Shown here: in pieces, positions 6,361 to 13,957 of the stretch | Numbering within the stretch: the first letter of the stretch is position 1 | Layout: the number at the start of each line of letters is the position of its first letter | NCBI GenBank assembly: GCA_050486105.1 | Contig: JBJHCR010000017.1 | Span: 1 to 35,368 of the forward strand | Direction: 5' to 3' | DNA from: JAEXNA01 sp050486105 | GTDB lineage: Bacteria; Vulcanimicrobiota; Xenobia; Xenobiales; JADMJV01 | Length of the DNA stretch: 35,368 nt | The notes under the pieces: model-generated | Database searches by the model: none | What the model saw: the letters and a program-made list of their open reading frames with translations, nothing else | Told to the model about the DNA's origin: nothing | Translations under genes and position numbers: made by a program

Positions 6361-8022
6361 GTGCTGCTAGAACTCGAGGTTCAAGGGTTCGCCCTAGTGG
6401 ACCACACCGTGCTTTCTTTCGAAGAGGGACTCACGGTCCTAACCGGGGAAACCGGCGCCGGGAAATCGATCGTCTTGGATTCTCTCGGGTTCTTGTTGGC
6501 TCTGGAGCCCTTCTCCGGCTCTGAAGAGGTCGATTGTCGGGTGGCCGGGCGGTTTCGTCCGACGAAGGTTTCTTGCACCCTGTTGGAGGGTCTGGGCTTA
6601 CCGGCCGACCCCGACGAACTCCTCATCGTCCGAGAGCGCCGGCGCGGTGGGCGCACCACCTCGCGCTTGAACGGTTCCCTGGTGAGCGCTGGACAGCTGA
6701 AGATTTTGGCTCCCCTATTGGTGGACCTTCACGGGCAGCACCAAAGCTATACTTTGCTGCGGGACTCCAGTCATTTGTTGGTCTTGGACCGCTTGGCAGG
6801 AGACGCTCATCAACGGAACTTAGAGTTATACGGTAAACTCTATGCCGAGGTGCAGAGACTAAACAGTGAGATTTCCGCCCTGCATTTGGCCGAGCGTGAG
6901 AGGCTCCGTGAGCTGGACTGGATGAAGCGAGAACTTCAAGAAATCGAGGAGGCTGGGATCGCTGAGAGCGATGAGGACGAGCAGGCCGAACGAGAAGTGA
7001 GACGTTTGGCCGCCTCCTCGGAGTTGGCCGAAGGAACTCAGGCGGCGGCTCGAGCCCTAGGCCAAGACGGAGGCAGCCTAGAAGGATTGGCGGCAGCCCT
7101 CCACCGCCTAGCTCCACTTCTGCCCTACGACCGATCTCTGGAGACCCTGGCAGAACGATTGACCGAGCTTGAGATCGAGCTTGCTGAGAGCTGGAGAGAC
7201 CTTTCGACCTACGCCGAATCCATCGAGCACGACGGAGCTCGATTGGATCGTTTGCAAGGTCGGCTAGAAGTCTTGAAACGGCTGAAAAGGCGTTACGGCG
7301 GTTCGCTGCCGGCGGTGAAGCAGCACGCCGATGAGCTGGCCCTCAGCATCGATCGCCTGGAGAATTCTGCGGTGCATTTGGAACGTCTTGAAAGAGAGCT
7401 CCAGGACGCCGCAGCTAACCTCCAACGAGCGGCTGTCGGACTCACCGAACGTCGCCGAGAGATAGCGGAGAACTTAGAGTCTGAAGTGGTTCTGGAGCTT
7501 GGGCGGCTCGCCATGGCCAACGTAAAATTTTCGGTGGAGTTTCGAGTGCGAAGCGAGCCAGGACCCAGCGGCTCGGAGGAGGTACGCTTTCTCTTTTCTC
7601 CCAATCCGGGACGCCCCCTAGTGCCCTTGTCGGAGACCGCCTCCGGGGGGGAACTCTCTCGGGTGATGTTGGCCCTAGTGGCCATTATCAGCCGCCACCA
7701 GAGCCAACCAACCTTGATCTTCGATGAGATCGATGCTGGATTGGGCGGACGGACGGCCGAATCCGTGGCTGCCCGCTTGGCCGATCTAGCCCAAAGAGTG
7801 CAAGTGCTCTGCGTAACTCATTTGCCGGTGGTGGCCGCTGTAGGGCAGCAGCACCTAGTGGTTACTAAGGCGGTGATCGACGGCCGAACGGTGGTGCAAG
7901 TTGAGACGGTGGCAGGCGAAGAGCGAGTTGGAGAGTTGGCTCGGATGCTCAGCGGAGATACCGCCACTGAGAAGGCTAGGACTCTGGCGTTGGGGCTTTT
8001 GTCCCGCGAGGTTTCAGGTTAG
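6361..8022 (+). CDS. recN: DNA repair protein RecN
   Basis: The 553-aa SMC-like ATPase has the conserved RecN start MLLELEVQGFALVD, Walker A GETGAGKS at residues 29-36, a central Arg/Glu/Leu-rich coiled coil (about 160-390), the ABC-type signature ASGGELSR near 426-433, Walker B LIFDEIDAGLGG near 450-461, and the His-switch segment CVTHLP. Length matches the family. RecN acts early in double-strand break repair with RecA, holding DNA ends or sisters together. The start is GTG at 6361, supported by GGAGG (6349-6353) seven nt upstream and by the family N-terminus beginning exactly here. SOS control is known in some bacteria; I see no clear LexA-box here. The next gene begins about 100 nt downstream. 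Confidence 0.97.
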   Translation: MLLELEVQGFALVDHTVLSFEEGLTVLTGETGAGKSIVLDSLGFLLALEPFSGSEEVDCRVAGRFRPTKVSCTLLEGLGLPADPDELLIVRERRRGGRTTSRLNGSLVSAGQLKILAPLLVDLHGQHQSYTLLRDSSHLLVLDRLAGDAHQRNLELYGKLYAEVQRLNSEISALHLAERERLRELDWMKRELQEIEEAGIAESDEDEQAEREVRRLAASSELAEGTQAAARALGQDGGSLEGLAAALHRLAPLLPYDRSLETLAERLTELEIELAESWRDLSTYAESIEHDGARLDRLQGRLEVLKRLKRRYGGSLPAVKQHADELALSIDRLENSAVHLERLERELQDAAANLQRAAVGLTERRREIAENLESEVVLELGRLAMANVKFSVEFRVRSEPGPSGSEEVRFLFSPNPGRPLVPLSETASGGELSRVMLALVAIISRHQSQPTLIFDEIDAGLGGRTAESVAARLADLAQRVQVLCVTHLPVVAAVGQQHLVVTKAVIDGRTVVQVETVAGEERVGELARMLSGDTATEKARTLALGLLSREVSG

Positions 8023-8121
8023 AGGGTTAGCAGGTCGGGTGGCAAAATCGGCTTCTCCGACGGCTGATTAGGGGGTTTGGCGAAAACGCTTCTCAGGGGT
8101 AGCTCGGCAGTCAAATCAACG

Positions 8122-9081
8122 ATGGAGGCCACGTTGCAGCGCAAACTGGGAATTCTAGGAGTCCCCCTGGACTTGGGCGGTAATCATCGAGGGGTGGACA
8201 TGGGGCCTTATGCTATCCGCCATGCTGGCTTGATGGACAAACTTAGGCGTAAGGGATTCGAAGTCAAGGACTTTGGCAATATTGAGGTTCCCGTTCGGGA
8301 AGAGCTTCATCCCGGCAGTCCGAACGCCCGCTACCTCAAGGAGATTGTAGAGGTATCACGAGCTTTGGCAGCCAAAGTTCAGAGCATCCTCGAAGATGGC
8401 TATATCCCCATCACTATAGGTGGCGATCATTCCTGCGCCATTGGCTCGGTAGCTGGAGTTGCCGGATTCCGACATGGGATAGGAGCATTCGGCTTGATGT
8501 GGATCGACGCTCACGGAGATCTCAACATCCCCGAAACCAGCCCGAGTGGGAATGTTCACGGTATGCCGGTTTCCATCGCCTTGGGCAATGGACCGAGCGA
8601 ACTGGTCGAACTCGGGGTACCTGGAGCCAAGATTCAGACTTCGGATCTGGTGCAGATCGGTCTCCGGGATCTCGACCCTCACGAAATAGAGTTGCTGAAC
8701 CAGAGCGACATTGCTTATTACTCCATGAGCGAGATCGACGCTTACGGAATTCACGATGTGACGCTGGCTGCTCTCGAGAAAGCTACCAGAGGATTCAAGA
8801 TTCCGGTTCATTTCAGCTTTGACCTGGATGTCTTAGATCCGAAGTTTGCCCCCGGGGTGGGAACTCCGGTGGAAGGGGGGTTGACCTATAGAGAAGCCCT
8901 CTTGATGATGGAGTTGGTAGCCAAGGCTCGACTGGACAACGGGGACCCGGTCATTCTGAGTATCGATCTTGTTGAGGTGAACCCGATCCTTGACCATCGC
9001 AACAAGACTGCTGACCTAGCGGTGGAGCTTTTGGTTTCAGCACTAGGTGAGCGGCCGCTCCAGACTAGACCGCTCAGGTAG
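8122..9081 (+). CDS. rocF: Arginase
   Basis: The protein hydrolyses L-arginine to ornithine and urea. From the ATG at 8122 it is 319 aa. The binuclear Mn2+ ligands are all visible: H103 in GGDHS, D129, H131 and D133 in WIDAHGDLN, and D234 and D236 in SFDLDVLDP. The substrate segment SPSGNVHGMP and the C-terminal LVEVNPILDHRNKTA favour arginase over agmatinase or formimidoylglutamase. GVDMGP near the N-terminus is also typical of arginases. A TTG at 8077 would add 15 residues and sits near a GGGGG run, but the ATG gives the usual 8-10 residues before the first beta strand. No other arginine genes adjoin it, so pathway context is absent. Confidence 0.95.
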   Translation: MEATLQRKLGILGVPLDLGGNHRGVDMGPYAIRHAGLMDKLRRKGFEVKDFGNIEVPVREELHPGSPNARYLKEIVEVSRALAAKVQSILEDGYIPITIGGDHSCAIGSVAGVAGFRHGIGAFGLMWIDAHGDLNIPETSPSGNVHGMPVSIALGNGPSELVELGVPGAKIQTSDLVQIGLRDLDPHEIELLNQSDIAYYSMSEIDAYGIHDVTLAALEKATRGFKIPVHFSFDLDVLDPKFAPGVGTPVEGGLTYREALLMMELVAKARLDNGDPVILSIDLVEVNPILDHRNKTADLAVELLVSALGERPLQTRPLR

Positions 9082-9240
9082 TCCGTTCCGTGTCCCAGAT
9101 CTGGCAAGTTTTGCGGTGGTTTGGCGGTCATGTCACAGAATCTTAACCTCTTGGTCACAAGGCGAACTTAGAGTGGTCCATATACAAGAGATATTCCACT
9201 CAATACATCAGCTTGAATTACCCTTGCAGGAGATCACGAT

Positions 9241-9726
9241 ATGCTTATAACCGCTCAGAAACCCGCTTTGGCCTTACGAACGAACCGACCGACGTTGCCT
9301 GCCTCCGAGTCTTCTCAGACCGAGGTCTCGTCTGATTCCGTCACCCTCTCCCGAGGTTATGGAAAAAACAACCAGCTTTTGAAGACCGGAATTGCCGGAA
9401 CCGCTGCCGGGGCCGGCCTAGCCTGGATGGCTCACGCTTCGACTTCTCAGCTATCCGGCCTAGCCGCCAATCTTGCCGGTGCAACCGGCGGCGCGGTCAC
9501 CGGAGTCGCCGCTGGAGTGGTCGCCGGAGGCCTTGCAGGTCTAGCGTTGACCAAAGACCGTTCTGGATTTGGTGGCCTCGGAGAGGCCATGCTGGGAGCC
9601 ACCGTAGGTGGTGTCGGACTAGGAATCGCTGGGGCGGTCTATGGTTTTTCCTCCGGGCTCAATCCCATGATCGCTGTGGCCGGTGGACTGGCTGGTGCTG
9701 CAGTAGGGATCGCCTTGACCAAATAG
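9241..9726 (+). CDS. Small glycine-zipper membrane protein
   Basis: The 161-aa protein is unrecognised. Residues 1-45 are Ser/Thr/Pro-rich and hydrophilic. The rest is dominated by Gly/Ala/Val with GxxxG-type spacing, forming two or three hydrophobic segments (about 48-66, 78-102, 112-160) compatible with glycine-zipper transmembrane helices. The last hydrophobic segments both end in ALTK, suggesting an internal duplication (GGLAGLALTK near 96-105 and GGLAGAAVGIALTK at the C-terminus). GGAG (9229-9232) lies 8 nt before the ATG. The gene stands alone and is followed by a strong intrinsic terminator. Glycine-zipper proteins can be envelope lipoproteins or pore formers, but no signal peptide or lipobox is visible. 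Confidence 0.75.
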   Translation: MLITAQKPALALRTNRPTLPASESSQTEVSSDSVTLSRGYGKNNQLLKTGIAGTAAGAGLAWMAHASTSQLSGLAANLAGATGGAVTGVAAGVVAGGLAGLALTKDRSGFGGLGEAMLGATVGGVGLGIAGAVYGFSSGLNPMIAVAGGLAGAAVGIALTK

Positions 9727-9746
9727 AGCGAGAGACCCCCAAATTC

Positions 9747-9794
9747 AAAAAGTGCCGCATCAAGGATTAGCTTTGCCTTGAGGCGGCACTTTTT
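9747..9794 (+). terminator. Intrinsic terminator of the glycine-zipper gene
   Basis: AAAAAGTGCCGC (9747-9758) pairs with GCGGCACTTTTT (9783-9794), and the stem continues inward with TCAAGG/CCTTGA around one A/G mismatch. The loop is 10 nt. The T-run is part of the descending arm, and the A-run on the other side makes it potentially bidirectional. Confidence 0.9.
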
Positions 9795-9838
9795 GCCTTC
9801 CTGAATCACCTTCACCGTCGAATCTTTTTGCACTCTCC

Positions 9839-9876
9839 AGGAGGTTTCTATGCCTTAGGGGAAGGTCAACAAGGTG
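9839..9876 (+). promoter_or_regulatory. Strong SD and ATG followed by an in-frame stop, then the GTG start
   Basis: AGGAGG (9839-9844) lies 5 nt before an ATG (9850). That ATG is in the same frame as the 406-aa gene, but codon 3 is TAG (9856-9858); the next in-frame start is GTG at 9874. The best ribosome-binding site therefore serves a Met-Pro-stop mini-ORF. This could be a nonsense mutation bypassed by the GTG, a reinitiation leader, or a sequencing error. Confidence 0.65.
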
Positions 9877-11094
9877 AGCATCGAGCAGTTTCTTTCTCAG
9901 AGTCGAAGTGAAGGGCAGTTGGATTCGGTAGGGGGTTTTTGCCTAGATAGATTTGCCGCCCTCCGTAAGACCCTTTATTCTGCCTTGCCGAATCCGCTGT
10001 ACTATTTGCTGCAGCTCGGACAGGGGCTGGTCGCTTTGGGGGGGCAGAACATCAGTTGGTCTTTCGGCACCCAGGACAGTCGAATTCGCTTCGAACTCGA
10101 AACAGAACGTTTGGGAGATTTCCAGGGTCTGGCTGACCACCTGACCTCAGACCATATCACCTTGGCGAGTCCGGAGGGAAGGGACCTTCTTCTGACGGGA
10201 ATCGCTGCGGCTTTGGTTGCTGACAAGGCCTCGGCCGAGCTGAGAAACCTGACCGAGGGGACCAAGCTTTGCTTCGACGAGGATGGAGTGCGAGTCGAGC
10301 CTCACAACGATGAGCCGGGACCGGGCTTCGAACTCATCATGCACCGCCTATCACCCCAGGATGAAGCCTTTTCTTGGTCTCGATTCTGGCACGGGTATGA
10401 GTACGAGCAACTCTTAATCGAGCGTTTTCAAATGGCACCCGAAAGTTTTCGAGTGGGGGGAATGAGCGCCGGACCTCTGATGTCTTGGTCGACGGATCTC
10501 GATTCGGTGGGAGAACTAGGGCCCTTAGTCTTGGTTGAAGCTGCGGTTATTCCGGACTCTTCGATGGCCGCAAATCATCGGGGGTACCCCGGTGAAAAAG
10601 AGATCGATTCGTCACCGGTTTCTGTTGGACTTTTCCGGACTTCTGGAGATTGGTCTGAGTGGTCCAAAGACTTTCGAGGTCTTCCGATCCTAGGCAGGAT
10701 GGCCGCGGATGTCTCTGGAGAGCCCCAGGACGCCCCCTTGAGTTCAGTTGATTGGCAGCGAAGGCTGTGGACCTTTCTTTGGACTTCTCAGCCCGAAGGT
10801 AAAAGCGTGGTAGAGTTCGTTCGCTACGGTTGTCTGCTGGAACGGCGGCAGGTTGAGTGGGGGATCCCCGGGTTAAGGGTTTTTGCGCCAGCAGACGATT
10901 TGAAAGTGGACGCATCTGGGTTCAGCTTGGTGCAGGACGTGCAATTTCAGGAGCGGCTTGTTCGAACGGAAGAATTGGCCAGAAAATTGACCGCCAGACT
11001 CACTCAGGAGGCCGTCTCTAAGTTGGTTCAAGGGCTACCCAGGAAGAGATTCACTCACCGAGATCTCGATGAGACTTTCCCCTGGCTGGGTTGA
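9874..11094 (+). CDS. Hypothetical 406-aa protein of unrecognised family
   Basis: I do not recognise the family. The soluble protein has no signal peptide or transmembrane segment. Residues 1-60 look helical (LYSALPNPLYYLLQLGQGL), followed by alternating beta strands and helices, a Gly/Pro-rich acidic turn near residue 145-152 (NDEPGPGF), and a charged C-terminal helix region with ARKLTARLTQEA. The N-terminal arrangement is faintly reminiscent of the GHKL fold in Hsp90-type proteins, but the N-box and glycine motifs are absent. It is the first of four co-directional genes, 61 nt ahead of the PAS/GAF/RsbW-type kinase, so it may work with it. The GTG start is the first usable one after the in-frame TAG at 9856. 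Confidence 0.7.
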   Translation: MSIEQFLSQSRSEGQLDSVGGFCLDRFAALRKTLYSALPNPLYYLLQLGQGLVALGGQNISWSFGTQDSRIRFELETERLGDFQGLADHLTSDHITLASPEGRDLLLTGIAAALVADKASAELRNLTEGTKLCFDEDGVRVEPHNDEPGPGFELIMHRLSPQDEAFSWSRFWHGYEYEQLLIERFQMAPESFRVGGMSAGPLMSWSTDLDSVGELGPLVLVEAAVIPDSSMAANHRGYPGEKEIDSSPVSVGLFRTSGDWSEWSKDFRGLPILGRMAADVSGEPQDAPLSSVDWQRRLWTFLWTSQPEGKSVVEFVRYGCLLERRQVEWGIPGLRVFAPADDLKVDASGFSLVQDVQFQERLVRTEELARKLTARLTQEAVSKLVQGLPRKRFTHRDLDETFPWLG

Positions 11095-11155
11095 ACGCTG
11101 ATCTTTCAAACTCTTCATTAAAAGGGAGGTCGGCTGCCTGTGCGAACGTCTCTAT

Positions 11156-12883
11156 GTGAACGGTGAAGATGAACTGCGATGGACTATCGTCTCTAAAGAA
11201 GCGATCTTTGATCAATTCAAGCTGGATCTTTGTCAAGCTAAGAGTGTCGGAACGCGCCACCTATTGACCAGATCCTCCCTGGACAGCCTGTCCGAGCGCT
11301 TTGGGACCAGCGACGTTGTCTTGGTGGAGATTGGCCACTACTCTGGGGGATTCGACTTCGTTGCGGCTGGTGAACGGGGGCTTTCGGTCCCTTTTGTTTT
11401 GCGCTCCAGGATAGAGGGGCAATTCCTCGGGGTTTGTCGATTCGGGCTGCACAAACAGGTCTTTGAGGCGCTCGTGGGGGTAGGGCAGTGGTGGGAACTG
11501 CGATCTGGAACGAGAAGTTCTTCAGAGAATTTGAGGAAGCTACTCAATCGAGTGACGGACGGCATCGCTGAACTCGACGCCGACGATCGCATCCGTTGGG
11601 TCAACACAGCCCTAAAGAGCGCTTTGCCTGATATCGATTGGTGTGGTGCCAAGCTTTCCAGTATCGTGGTGGAAAAAGACCGGGTGCGCTTGCAAACACT
11701 CCGTGAACAGCACGGATCTGGAGTGGTGGTACCCTTTGCCGTGCATCTCCCCAATGGCAAGCAGGTGGTGCTCGATCCTTCTCCTTGGTTCGACGAACAG
11801 GGAGCATTGGTGGGGACCTCTCTGGTTTTCAGGCAGGTGTATGAGTCGACTCAAGAGGAAAGTCGGGCCAACGAACTCTATTGTCTTTATTCCCTTGTGA
11901 GCGCCATTGGCCGTTCGGCGACGGTGGAGGAAGCCTTGCAGACTGCCGTGCAGAGATCGGTAGAATTGCTCGGCTTGTCGGCTGGGGGCTATGTTTTCTG
12001 CTCCCAAGAGAGAGTAGTCACCGACCAGCACGGCCAAGATCTCGCCTTGCATCCCGAGTTGGTGGCGCATTTCGATGAACTGTCTCACAATTTTCCCAAG
12101 CAAAAGAAGGCTCTGGTAGAGAGAGTTTTGGGCCAAGACCATCCCGTGCGAAACTTTGGGGTCGCCGCCTATGCTGTGCTTCCGCTGGAACTGAGTGAGG
12201 GACGGTCGGGTTCGCTGTGGTTCGTTTCTAAAGAGGAAGGGGCCTTCGCCCGGGAGACCATCTCTCTCTTGATCTCGGCCACCCAGCAACTTTCAGTGGT
12301 CACCGAGAACCTGTTTTACAATCAGAACCGACTGGTGGCAGAGCTCGACAAGAAGCGTTTCTACAAGGACGCACTTTGCGCGGTAACCGGTGGCAAGCTG
12401 ATGCTTTGCGAGCGCGAAGACTTGGAATCGGTTTGGTCAGACGCCGGAGAGGATCAGGGAGGTGTCGAGATTCTCGGAGTAGCCGACGTTCCGAAAGCGC
12501 GGCGCTTCATCGAGGAGGCCTTGGCTCTCCAGGGACTTCTGGAAGAGAAGATCGCCGATGCCGCCCTGTGCACCACTGAGGCTGCGGGAAATGTGGTCAA
12601 GCACGCCGACACCGGCGCGGTCGCGGTCCGAACGAACGAACGAGTGGTGACCATTCGGATAGAAGACTCCGGACCCGGTATCGATTTCGCCCAGCTTCCC
12701 AATGCCGTGCTGGCTGCCGGTTACTCCACGGCTCCGTCTCTGGGAATGGGTTACTCGATCCTCTTGGAGATGATGGATCGAGTATATCTGTCTACTCAGA
12801 AGGGCGGGACCAGGATTCTTTTGGAACTCCACAAAGTTGAGGCCGACCCTCTGGAGGCGTTCGCTCATCTTTTTCAAGATTGA
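11156..12883 (+). CDS. PAS-GAF sensor with RsbW-type ATPase/kinase domain
   Basis: The 575-aa soluble protein has an uncharacterised N-terminal ~115 residues, a PAS-like domain (about 120-230, with VTDGIAELDADDRIRWVN), a GAF-like domain (about 245-395), and a C-terminal HATPase_c_2 domain. In the last, EAAGNVVKHAD is the N-box (Asn near residue 479), IEDSGPGIDF the G1 box, and SLGMGYSILLEMMD the G2 region. No His-phosphoacceptor dimerisation domain is seen, so this is an RsbW/RsbT-type serine kinase or anti-sigma switch protein rather than a histidine kinase. Expected partners (STAS anti-sigma antagonist, PP2C phosphatase, sigma factor) are not in the window. The GTG start lacks a well-spaced SD: GGGAGG at 11124-11129 is 26 nt away, whereas an in-frame CTG at 11138 is 8 nt from it. 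Confidence 0.85.
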   Translation: MNGEDELRWTIVSKEAIFDQFKLDLCQAKSVGTRHLLTRSSLDSLSERFGTSDVVLVEIGHYSGGFDFVAAGERGLSVPFVLRSRIEGQFLGVCRFGLHKQVFEALVGVGQWWELRSGTRSSSENLRKLLNRVTDGIAELDADDRIRWVNTALKSALPDIDWCGAKLSSIVVEKDRVRLQTLREQHGSGVVVPFAVHLPNGKQVVLDPSPWFDEQGALVGTSLVFRQVYESTQEESRANELYCLYSLVSAIGRSATVEEALQTAVQRSVELLGLSAGGYVFCSQERVVTDQHGQDLALHPELVAHFDELSHNFPKQKKALVERVLGQDHPVRNFGVAAYAVLPLELSEGRSGSLWFVSKEEGAFARETISLLISATQQLSVVTENLFYNQNRLVAELDKKRFYKDALCAVTGGKLMLCEREDLESVWSDAGEDQGGVEILGVADVPKARRFIEEALALQGLLEEKIADAALCTTEAAGNVVKHADTGAVAVRTNERVVTIRIEDSGPGIDFAQLPNAVLAAGYSTAPSLGMGYSILLEMMDRVYLSTQKGGTRILLELHKVEADPLEAFAHLFQD

Positions 12884-13014
12884 GATAGGTGGAGCATTGG
12901 TGAATGGTCGAGTTGAACACGGAGGCCTTGCCATGCCAGGGTCTCGTTTTCCCCTCGGGCTGTGGTCACCCGGAGGATTCACTTGCACTGACGAGAATTT
13001 ACAGGGACGTTCTG

Positions 13015-13950
13015 ATGACAGATTTTCTTGATAATATCGTATCGGCCTGGAACGATGAAGAGGGTGACCTTGAGTCGGAACTCTATCCGGACGAGACAAA
13101 TTCTCCCAACGTCAACATCCTGATTAGAAACGCTAGGAAGTTTCTTGACGACAAACTCTCGAGCGAAGAGTTGATTCAGGAAGTCGATGCCACCGCTGAT
13201 CGTCTCGAGAAGGCCTTGTCTGAGCTGCAGTCTTACGCGGAACAACTCGCAGCCGATCATCCGGCAAAGGACTTGGCCGAACACTCGGAAGTGGCCTACG
13301 AGGAGTTCGGACGCGGCCTAGAAGAGATGGAGAAGTTGACCCGAGAGGGAATCGAAGCTGGTATCGAGCTTTGCATCTCAGCCGCCTTCAAATTGGAATC
13401 TCTCAATCAGCATTATTTGGCTTTGGAGGCCCAGTCCCAGATGGTAGAGTGCGTGATGTGTGGACATCTCAACTCCCAGGGTCGAGCCGACTGCGAGAAG
13501 TGTGCGGCGACCTTGCCGAGCGCCATGAAGGCCGCCAGTGCCGAAGGAGGATCCTATTCCAGTGATCTGGTTATGGTTCCCAAAGAGTATTTGGAACTCT
13601 ACGATGCTTGCGATAAAGTGGCTGCCGACGAGATCCCTCTAGAGCAATGGCAAGAGCAGATCGACCTCTTTACGGAGCGCTTCAACGCAGCAAGTCAGCA
13701 GATCCACGACATAACCTCTGCAAATCGACAGGTCTTCGAGTCCGTCCCTGAGATCTTGCGTGAGGCCGAAAGCGTGGTCGACGCCCTAGATGAAGCGCTG
13801 GAGGCTCTTCAGCGCATGCAACTCTTCGGTGAGGATGGAAACGTCGAACACCTGAACCAGGGTTGGATGGATTTATTGGCTGGCACCCAGAAAGTTCAAC
13901 AGAGAGGTCTCGCTTTCTACCAGAATCTCGAGGCCGCTCAGGAGAGTTAG
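13015..13950 (+). CDS. Helical zinc-ribbon protein, function unknown
   Basis: The 311-aa acidic protein is mostly long alpha helices rich in Glu, Ala and Leu, probably coiled coil, interrupted by one zinc-ribbon-like motif C-x2-C-x10-C-x2-C at residues 146-163 (CVMCGH ... CEKC). It has no signal peptide or membrane segment. The start at 13015 is chosen because AGGGA (13002-13006) is correctly spaced and the protein then begins MTDFLDNIVSAW. An upstream ATG at 12904 would add 37 residues of unpromising composition. It is 7 nt upstream of the carboxypeptidase-like gene, so the two are almost certainly co-translated. I do not recognise the family; the ribbon suggests a structural or protein/nucleic-acid binding role. 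Confidence 0.75.
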   Translation: MTDFLDNIVSAWNDEEGDLESELYPDETNSPNVNILIRNARKFLDDKLSSEELIQEVDATADRLEKALSELQSYAEQLAADHPAKDLAEHSEVAYEEFGRGLEEMEKLTREGIEAGIELCISAAFKLESLNQHYLALEAQSQMVECVMCGHLNSQGRADCEKCAATLPSAMKAASAEGGSYSSDLVMVPKEYLELYDACDKVAADEIPLEQWQEQIDLFTERFNAASQQIHDITSANRQVFESVPEILREAESVVDALDEALEALQRMQLFGEDGNVEHLNQGWMDLLAGTQKVQQRGLAFYQNLEAAQES

Positions 13951-13957
13951 GAAATCT

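Noticed and set aside
12904..13014. N-terminal extension of the zinc-ribbon gene
   Set aside because: The 37 added residues look non-structural, and the ATG at 13015 has a better-spaced AGGGA.
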